Below are positions 39,633 to 44,937 of a stretch of DNA of 44,937 nt, in pieces. The stretch is taken from contig CALWQV010000014.1 in NCBI GenBank assembly GCA_944383785.1, forward strand, positions 1 to 44,937, in the 5' to 3' direction. A program made the translations under genes and the position numbers. Position 1 is the first letter of the stretch; each line of letters begins with the position of its first letter. The stretch comes from an uncultured Enterocloster sp. (GTDB lineage Bacteria; Bacillota; Clostridia; Lachnospirales; Lachnospiraceae). Under the pieces are notes generated by a model. The model ran no database searches. It had not been told where the DNA came from and saw only the letters and a list, made by a program, of their open reading frames with translations.

Positions 39633-41933
39633 ATGGTATCATTGTATGACGGCGGGGTTTACCTGGTAAACGGCAAGGAGATCGTACCTGAGGCGGAGAG
39701 CGCCAAGGTAAAGGCTCTTACCGGCAAGGAGGCCAATAAGGCTGAGGACCGTAAGGGCACTATGGCTTACTCTATCATGGAGGCCCACAACACATCCGGG
39801 AACATGGAGCATCTGAAGATCCGCTTCGACGCCATGACTTCCCATGACATCACCTTTGTAGGCATCGTGCAGACTGCCAAGGCTTCCGGCATGGAGAAGT
39901 TCCCCATCCCCTATGTGCTGACCAACTGCCACAACTCTCTGTGCGCCGTAGGCGGAACCATTAACGAGGATGATCATATGTTCGGACTTTCCGCTGCCAA
40001 GAAGTACGGCGGAATCTATGTTCCCCCGCACATCGCTGTAATCCACCAGTATATGCGTGAAATGATGGCAGGCTGCGGCAAGATGATCCTTGGCTCTGAC
40101 AGCCACACCCGTTACGGCGCTCTGGGCACTATGGCCATCGGCGAGGGCGGCGGCGAGCTGGTAAAGCAGCTGTTAAGGGATACATACGATGTGGCATGTC
40201 CCGACGTAATCGCCATCTATCTGGATGGAAAGCCCGCTCCCTACGTTGGACCCCAGGATATCGCCCTGGCCATTATCGGAGCTGTATTTAAGAACGGATA
40301 TGTGAAGAATAAGGTGATGGAGTTCGTAGGGCCTGGCATCTCCTATATGACCACCGACTACCGCAATGGCGTGGACGTTATGACCACCGAGACCACTTGT
40401 CTTTCCTCCATCTGGAGAACCGATGAGGATACCAAGCGTTTCCTGGAGAAGCATGGCAGAGGCGAGGATTACAAGGAGTTAAATCCTGCTGACGTTGCCT
40501 ACTACGATGGCTGCGTATATGTTGACCTGAGCACCGTAAAGCCCATGATCGCTCTGCCCTTCCATCCCAGCAACACCTATGAGATCGATGAGCTGAACGC
40601 CAACTTAAAGGACATCCTTCACGGCGTTGAGGAAGAGGCCAAGAAGGTAGCAGGCGGAAGAGCTTCCTTCACCCTGATGGACAAGATCACCGCTGACGGA
40701 AGACTCCAGGTACAGCAGGGAATCATCGCCGGCTGCGCAGGCGGCAACTACACCAACGTCATCGAGGCTGCCCATGCCTTAAAGGGCGGCGACTGCGGCT
40801 GCGATGAGTTCTCACTGGCTGTATATCCTTCCTCTCAGCCTGTATTCGCGGATCTGGTAAAGAAGGGAGCCATCTCCGACCTGATGAATGCGGGAGCCAT
40901 CATCCGCACCGCTTTCTGCGGACCTTGCTTCGGCGCTGGCGATACGCCCTGCAACAACGGACTTTCCATCCGCCATACCACCAGAAACTTCCCCAACCGG
41001 GAAGGCTCCAAGCCCGGCAACGGCCAGATGTCCGCAGTAGCTCTGATGGACGCCCGTTCCATCGCCGCAACGGCTGCAAACGGCGGTATCCTGACCTCTG
41101 CGGAGTCCTTAAATTGCTGGGGCGATGTGCCTGAGTATGATTTCGATGATACGGTTTACAAGAACCGCGTATACTTTGGATACGGAAAGGCTGACACGGA
41201 TAAGGATCTGATCTACGGACCCAATATCAAAGACTGGCCCGAGATGAGCGCCCTGACGGACAACATTGTATTGAAGGTTTGCTCCAAGATTATGGATCCT
41301 GTCACAACCACCGACGAGCTGATTCCTTCCGGCGAGACTTCTTCTTACCGCTCCAATCCTCTGGGACTGGCTGAGTTCACCCTGTCCAGAAGAGATCCGG
41401 AGTACGTAGGCAGAACCAAGGTTGTAGACGCCTTGGAGAAGGCCAGAGTGAAGGAAGGCGCTGAGGCCGAGCTGGCTAAGGCTCCTGAGTTAAAGGAGGT
41501 ATTTGAGAAGATCCGCCGGATTCCTGGAAACGAGAATGTAAAGGTAGAAGAGACTGAGATTGGCAGCATGGTTTACGCTGTAAAGCCCGGAGACGGTTCC
41601 GCTAGAGAGCAGGCCGCCAGCTGCCAGAGAGTCATCGGCGGACTGGCCAATATCTGCAAGGAATACGCCACCAAGCGTTATCGTTCCAATGTGATGAACT
41701 GGGGCATGATTCCCTTCCAGATGAAGGAAGAGCCGGAGTTTGAGGTAGGCGACTACATCTATGTACCCGGAATCCGCAAGGTGCTGGAGGGCGATCTTCA
41801 GAACATCAAGGCATACGTTCTGGGCGATACGGTGAAGGAGCTAAACCTGTACATTGCCGACATGACCGCCGAGGAGCGTGAGATCGTTAAGGCAGGCTGC
41901 CTGATCAACTACAACCGCAACAGAAATAAATAA
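39633..41933 (+). CDS. Aconitase-family hydratase (YbhJ-like)
   Basis: A 766-residue protein of the aconitase superfamily. The three cysteines expected to bind the [4Fe-4S] cluster are at 368 ([12 protein letters not shown]), 429 and 432 ([11 protein letters not shown]). Substrate-side motifs are [20 protein letters not shown] (154-173) and [14 protein letters not shown]. The sequence is closer in feel to the E. coli YbhJ type of hydratase than to AcnA or AcnB, so citrate/isocitrate isomerisation is likely but not proven. The adjoining citrate lyase genes and the isocitrate dehydrogenase gene downstream support aconitase activity. AAAGGAGG is 9 bases before the ATG. A terminator follows. Confidence 0.88.
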   Translation: MVSLYDGGVYLVNGKEIVPEAESAKVKALTGKEANKAEDRKGTMAYSIMEAHNTSGNMEHLKIRFDAMTSHDITFVGIVQTAKASGMEKFPIPYVLTNCHNSLCAVGGTINEDDHMFGLSAAKKYGGIYVPPHIAVIHQYMREMMAGCGKMILGSDSHTRYGALGTMAIGEGGGELVKQLLRDTYDVACPDVIAIYLDGKPAPYVGPQDIALAIIGAVFKNGYVKNKVMEFVGPGISYMTTDYRNGVDVMTTETTCLSSIWRTDEDTKRFLEKHGRGEDYKELNPADVAYYDGCVYVDLSTVKPMIALPFHPSNTYEIDELNANLKDILHGVEEEAKKVAGGRASFTLMDKITADGRLQVQQGIIAGCAGGNYTNVIEAAHALKGGDCGCDEFSLAVYPSSQPVFADLVKKGAISDLMNAGAIIRTAFCGPCFGAGDTPCNNGLSIRHTTRNFPNREGSKPGNGQMSAVALMDARSIAATAANGGILTSAESLNCWGDVPEYDFDDTVYKNRVYFGYGKADTDKDLIYGPNIKDWPEMSALTDNIVLKVCSKIMDPVTTTDELIPSGETSSYRSNPLGLAEFTLSRRDPEYVGRTKVVDALEKARVKEGAEAELAKAPELKEVFEKIRRIPGNENVKVEETEIGSMVYAVKPGDGSAREQAASCQRVIGGLANICKEYATKRYRSNVMNWGMIPFQMKEEPEFEVGDYIYVPGIRKVLEGDLQNIKAYVLGDTVKELNLYIADMTAEEREIVKAGCLINYNRNRNK

Positions 41934-41976
41934 TCTGTCGCAGAACTGAATATAGGAACTTAAAAGTGTCCACAAG

Positions 41977-42010
41977 CAAAAGCCGCGGTTTCCCCCTTCC
42001 GCGGCTTTTG
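41977..42010 (+). terminator. Rho-independent terminator after the aconitase gene
   Basis: CAAAAGCCGCGG (41977-41988) pairs perfectly with CCGCGGCTTTTG (41999-42010) around a pyrimidine loop; the right arm ends in T residues. Confidence 0.85.
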
Positions 42011-42058
42011 TTATGAGCACTTGGCGCCTGCACTTTTTTAGATGCACAATCAAAAAGC

Positions 42059-42071
42059 TGTAATAATTACA
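42059..42071. promoter_or_regulatory. Palindrome upstream of the isocitrate dehydrogenase promoter
   Basis: TGTAAT-A-ATTACA is a perfect 6+6 inverted repeat ending 10 bases before the -35 box, a good place for an activator site. It differs from the cit/acn element. Confidence 0.55.
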
Positions 42072-42081
42072 ATAAAAAGAC

Positions 42082-42110
42082 TGTACATTTCTTCCGAAAT
42101 GCGTTATAGT
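42082..42110 (+). promoter_or_regulatory. Promoter of the isocitrate dehydrogenase gene
   Basis: TGTACA (42082-42087), a 17-base spacer and TATAGT (42105-42110), 36 bases before the start codon. Confidence 0.65.
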
Positions 42111-42146
42111 AAAAGACAAAATTCGCAAAAGGATGGAGGAACAGCA

Positions 42147-43148
42147 ATGAGCAGAAAGACGATTACAGTATTTAAGGGTGACGGAATCGGGCCGGAGATT
42201 ACGGAGGCGGTGCTGGAGGTGTTAAATGCGGCCGGAGCTGAACTGGACTACGAGATCTTTAACGTAGGCGAGGCGGAGTACGAGGCTCACGGCGCTTTGA
42301 TCCCTGAGGCGGCATTTGCCTCCGTGGAGCGCAATAAGGTATTTTTGAAATCCCCGATTACAACCCCCGTGGGCAAGGGCTTTCGCTCTTTGAACGTGTT
42401 CCTGAGAAAGAAATACGACCTTTACGCCAATATCCGACCTGCCAAGAGCAACCACGCGGTAAAGACGCCATTCGAGCAGGTGGATATGGTGATTTTCCGG
42501 GAGAATACAGAAGATCTTTATGTGGGAGTGGAAGAGCAGATCGATGCGGATACGGTTTACGCCACCAAGATTATTACTCGCAGGGCCAGCACACGCATCT
42601 GCCGGGACGCTTTTGAATATGCTAGGGCACACGGGAGAAAGAAGGTGACCTGCGTTCACAAGGCCAATATCCTGAAGATGTCCGACGGAATGTTCCGTGA
42701 TATTTTCTATGAGATCAGCAAGGGCTATCCGGAGATTACGGCAAATGATATTATTGTGGACAACGCCGCCATGCAGATGGTGATGCACCCGGCCCAGTTT
42801 GACGTGATGGTAATGCCGAATTTGTACGGCGATATGCTTTCCGACCTGGCCAGCGGCCTTATCGGCGGCCTGGGCCTTCTGCCCTCCAGTAACCTGGGAG
42901 AGGAATACGCCATGTTTGAGGCGGTTCACGGAAGCGCCCCGGATATCGCCGGAAAGGGAATCGCCAATCCCACGGCTCTTCTCTGGTCCGCCTGCATGAT
43001 GTTAGAGTACTTAGGCCAGATGGAGTGCGCAGCCAGAATCCGAAAGAGCGTGGACAAGGTTTTGGAGGAAGGGAAGTTTAATACCCCGGATATCGGCGGA
43101 ACCGCCACCACGAAGGAGTATATCGGGGAGATTATACGGCTGCTGTAG
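42147..43148 (+). CDS. Isocitrate dehydrogenase, NAD-type (isocitrate/isopropylmalate dehydrogenase family)
   Basis: A 333-residue beta-decarboxylating dehydrogenase. Motifs: [14 protein letters not shown] (9-22), [20 protein letters not shown] (the substrate-arginine region, in the IDH3-like form), [15 protein letters not shown] (typical of isocitrate rather than isopropylmalate enzymes) and [25 protein letters not shown]. The size matches NAD-dependent isocitrate dehydrogenases of anaerobes. It would make 2-oxoglutarate for glutamate synthesis. The start at 42147 follows GGATGGAGG; an in-frame extension to 42042 crosses the promoter. It follows the aconitase-family gene, separated by a terminator and its own promoter. 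Isopropylmalate or homoisocitrate activity cannot be fully excluded. Confidence 0.88.
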   Translation: MSRKTITVFKGDGIGPEITEAVLEVLNAAGAELDYEIFNVGEAEYEAHGALIPEAAFASVERNKVFLKSPITTPVGKGFRSLNVFLRKKYDLYANIRPAKSNHAVKTPFEQVDMVIFRENTEDLYVGVEEQIDADTVYATKIITRRASTRICRDAFEYARAHGRKKVTCVHKANILKMSDGMFRDIFYEISKGYPEITANDIIVDNAAMQMVMHPAQFDVMVMPNLYGDMLSDLASGLIGGLGLLPSSNLGEEYAMFEAVHGSAPDIAGKGIANPTALLWSACMMLEYLGQMECAARIRKSVDKVLEEGKFNTPDIGGTATTKEYIGEIIRLL

Positions 43149-43185
43149 GGGTAAAATTAGGTATACAGAAGGGGGTAAAGATGGT

Positions 43186-43233
43186 AAAAAGCGCCGCCTA
43201 TTCATCATGGATAGATGATAGGGCGGCGCTTTT
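43186..43233. terminator. Bidirectional terminator between the isocitrate dehydrogenase gene and upp
   Basis: GCGCCGCCTA (43191-43200) pairs with TAGGGCGGCGC (43219-43229; one bulged G), flanked by five A residues on the left and four T residues on the right, so it can act on both strands. Confidence 0.85.
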
Positions 43234-43238
43234 GCCGT

Positions 43239-43868
43239 TTATTTTGTCCCGAAAATCCGGTCCCCCGCATCTCCCAGTCCAGGGCAGATGTAGGCGTTTT
43301 CATTGAGGCAGCGGTCCAGATGGCCCACGTAGATCTGCACGTCCGGATGAGCTTCATGAAGCCGCTTTAACCCTTCAGGGGCGGCAATAATGGCCATAAA
43401 CTTGATCTTCTTCCCACCGTGCTCCTTGATAAAGTCTACAGCGGACACAGCGGAGCCGCCGGTGGCAAGCATGGGGTCGGTGACAATGATGGTTCTCTGG
43501 TCAATGGGATTGGGAAGTTTGCAGTAGTATTCATGGGGCTCATGAGTTACCTCGTCCCGGTAGAGGCCGATATGTCCTACCTTGGCGCTGGGAACCAGGG
43601 CCAAGATGCCGTTTACCATTCCCAGCCCGGCCCGCAGGATGGGAACTACCGCCAGCTTGCGCCCCGCGATCATGGGAGTCAGGCAGGTTTCAATGGGAGT
43701 TTCCACCGTCACGTCCTCCAAGGGAAGGTCGCGGAGGGCTTCGTAGCCCATCAGCATGGCGATCTCTTCGATTAGGGAGCGAAACTCATTGGTGCCGGTG
43801 CGCTTGTCCCGGAGGATGGAAATCTTGTGCTGGATCAGGGGATGGTCGAAAATCATTACATTTTCCAT
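43239..43868 (-). CDS. upp: Uracil phosphoribosyltransferase
   Basis: A 209-residue enzyme that makes UMP from uracil and PRPP. The family sequence is nearly standard: [41 protein letters not shown], the PRPP loop [17 protein letters not shown], and the uracil-binding [25 protein letters not shown] near the end. The full length is typical. AAAGGAG precedes the ATG by about 9 bases. It follows the membrane-anchored DUF3298-like gene by 26 bases and is probably cotranscribed with it; no promoter is visible in the gap. Confidence 0.97.
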   Translation of the reverse strand: MENVMIFDHPLIQHKISILRDKRTGTNEFRSLIEEIAMLMGYEALRDLPLEDVTVETPIETCLTPMIAGRKLAVVPILRAGLGMVNGILALVPSAKVGHIGLYRDEVTHEPHEYYCKLPNPIDQRTIIVTDPMLATGGSAVSAVDFIKEHGGKKIKFMAIIAAPEGLKRLHEAHPDVQIYVGHLDRCLNENAYICPGLGDAGDRIFGTK

Positions 43869-43894
43869 AATTTAAAAGCTCCTTTATGTTTCAT

Positions 43895-44722
43895 CTACTT
43901 GGTTACAGGGTCAAAGCATACGATTACATAGTCGCCTAAGGCATGGGGAACCGGCATGGAGAAGCAGATCGCCCCCTGTTTTTCGTAGCTGAAGGATTCA
44001 GGCCAGGTCCCGTCCTCATTTAAGGGGAAGTCCGCTCCCTCGAAAATGGCGGTCAGTTCCTCCAGGGTAAGCCCCTGACGGTATTCCAGCACAGCGGCCA
44101 GGGCATCGGCAGTCAAGTTCAGGAATTTTACGTCATCGCTTAATACATAGCCCGCCATGGTGTAAGCATCTGTAAAATCGCTGAAGCCTAAATCTGTTCC
44201 CAGAGTCATGCTGACCGTGTTGGAATAAAACAGGTTCACCGGGTGGGCGGCTCCCTGGACGCTTAAAGTGCCGCTGTAGGTGGCGGTAAGGCGGCTGCGG
44301 TCTGCGGAAATCACGCTGCACTGAATTGCCAGGGAATCATTTTCCTCATCCAGTTCATTGGCGGCAATAACGGAAAGAGCATTCTCCTTTAAGTGGGCGT
44401 TGATCTGCTCCTGAAGCTCGGTATCCTCTAAGTTGGATACCACCGGGTATTGGACGGAAATTTTGCCAGAGGCGTAAGTCTCAATAGAGGCGGAGACGCT
44501 TGCGGCAGAGGAATCTTTTTCCTCGCTGCTCTCCATGGTTTCGGCCGGGACAGAGGAAGAGGGCGCTTCAGTTTGGGTCATAGTTTCCTCCGGGGCCTCG
44601 GTGTGGATGGTGGAAAGGTCAATTTTATCTGGAGTGCGGCTGACGGTCAATCCGATGGCGATTCCGCCTACAATCACCGCTGCGGCGCCGGCTCCGATTA
44701 GAACTTTTTGAATCGTGGTCAT
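43895..44722 (-). CDS. Membrane-anchored DUF4163/DUF3298-like (RsiV-like) extracellular protein
   Basis: A 275-residue protein with an N-terminal membrane segment (about 5-27, VLIGAGAAAVIVGGIAIGL), a Ser/Thr/Glu-rich linker (about 40-85), and an extracellular domain from about 88: ISVQYPVVSNLEDTELQEQINAHL, TATYSGTLSVQGAAHPVNLFYSN, LGFSDFTDAY, and DYVIVCFDP at the end. The GAAHP-N turn and following strand fit the DUF4163-DUF3298 pair found in RsiV and in some deacetylases. It lacks the anti-sigma domain of RsiV and any deacetylase domain. No lipobox Cys is present. The start at 44722 has AAAGGAGG 8 bases upstream; the longer frame to 44794 would overlap the promoter. Function unknown. Confidence 0.75.
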   Translation of the reverse strand: MTTIQKVLIGAGAAAVIVGGIAIGLTVSRTPDKIDLSTIHTEAPEETMTQTEAPSSSVPAETMESSEEKDSSAASVSASIETYASGKISVQYPVVSNLEDTELQEQINAHLKENALSVIAANELDEENDSLAIQCSVISADRSRLTATYSGTLSVQGAAHPVNLFYSNTVSMTLGTDLGFSDFTDAYTMAGYVLSDDVKFLNLTADALAAVLEYRQGLTLEELTAIFEGADFPLNEDGTWPESFSYEKQGAICFSMPVPHALGDYVIVCFDPVTK

Positions 44723-44765
44723 AGTTTGAGTCCTCCTTTGTGAAGATTCGACAAATTTCTCCTTT

Positions 44766-44794
44766 ATCATACCATTATCTATGGGGAAGATCAA
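44766..44794 (-). promoter_or_regulatory. Promoter of the DUF3298-like gene and upp
   Basis: On the minus strand TTGATC (complement 44789-44794), a 17-base spacer and TATGAT (complement 44766-44771), 44 bases before the start codon. Confidence 0.75.
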
Positions 44795-44881
44795 CTCTTG
44801 TATTCCATTAAAAAAGGGGCTGTTGCGCTAAAAAGGCGGCATCCGCCCCTGCTATGATGAAAAAAAATCGAATGATTTAAG

Positions 44882-44926
44882 CATTAAAAAGAGCCAGACC
44901 GCTTGCAGGATCTGGCTCTTTTAATG
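44882..44926. terminator. Terminator hairpin near the right edge
   Basis: CATTAAAAAGAGCCAGA pairs with TCTGGCTCTTTTAATG (16 bp with one extra A), with A- and T-runs inside the arms. It could end a plus- or minus-strand gene beyond the edge. The 44812-44880 stretch before it holds only a small GC hairpin (GGCGG-CAT-CCGCC at 44836-44848). Confidence 0.8.
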
Positions 44927-44937
44927 TAAAATAAAAG

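Noticed and set aside
42222-42929. Minus-strand open frame of 235 codons opposite the isocitrate dehydrogenase gene.
   Set aside because: It is a shadow of a well-conserved gene, with no start signals and a His-rich unlikely composition.
26749-43148. citC (citrate lyase ligase) and oxaloacetate decarboxylase genes were looked for.
   Set aside because: No frame in the citrate region shows their motifs; they must lie elsewhere if present.
44816-44860. The GGGGCTGTTGCGC stretch considered as the end of an insertion sequence.
   Set aside because: No matching inverted end, target duplication or transposase sequence is present before the window ends.

Overview
The window looks like chromosomal DNA of a gut-type anaerobic Firmicute, most likely a Lachnospiraceae (Clostridium cluster XIVa) species. 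The reasons are strong AGGAGG ribosome sites, sigma-A type promoters, a T-box leader, a class II galT, a lone rubredoxin, CitMHS and citrate lyase genes, and closest resemblance of most proteins to Clostridia. No rRNA, tRNA, IS element, prophage or CRISPR array was found. The naming rests on reading motifs by eye; no database search was possible.

Layout. (1) 1-575: the start of a lipoprotein gene leaving the left edge on the minus strand, preceded by a complete T-box leader whose specifier reads best as UGG (Trp). (2) 576-3872 (+): nicotinamidase-like hydrolase, cytidylate-kinase-like protein, ZIP metal transporter and RarA with a near-ideal sliding-clamp motif. (3) 3896-7379 (-): aroF-tyrA-aroA, a shikimate/tyrosine operon with a clear promoter. 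(4) 7633-11090: secreted alpha/beta hydrolase (-), an EF-G-like GTPase (+) and a 54-residue rubredoxin (+). (5) 11282-21249 (+): eight tightly spaced genes. Four encode proteins with cytoplasmic zinc ribbons, one membrane helix and different extracellular modules (propeller-like, YARHG, C-type-lectin-like, SH3-carboxypeptidase). The others are a soluble coiled-coil zinc-ribbon protein, a NagZ-like glycosidase, a TadZ/CpaE-like protein with a degenerate P-loop, and a PP2C phosphatase. This is the least explained and most system-like part of the window. (6) 21288-26749: Crp/Fnr regulator (-), AEC carrier, AraC regulator, galK and galT (+).

(7) 26760-43148: a citrate region. citXG and an OmpR-type response regulator (-) face a hybrid histidine kinase and a CitMHS citrate transporter (+), followed by citD-citE-citF. 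A decayed gene tail, a split ChrA-type transporter pair and two LysR regulators separate this from an aconitase-family hydratase and an NAD-type isocitrate dehydrogenase. The genes suggest that imported citrate can be cleaved to acetate and oxaloacetate by citrate lyase, or taken through isocitrate to 2-oxoglutarate. The promoters of citDEF and of the aconitase gene share a 21-base element (one mismatch) at the same position relative to the -35 box, which ties the two branches into one probable regulon, plausibly under the LysR proteins encoded beside it. citC (citrate lyase ligase) is absent from the window. (8) 43239-44937 (-): upp, a membrane-anchored DUF3298-like protein and a terminator at the right edge.
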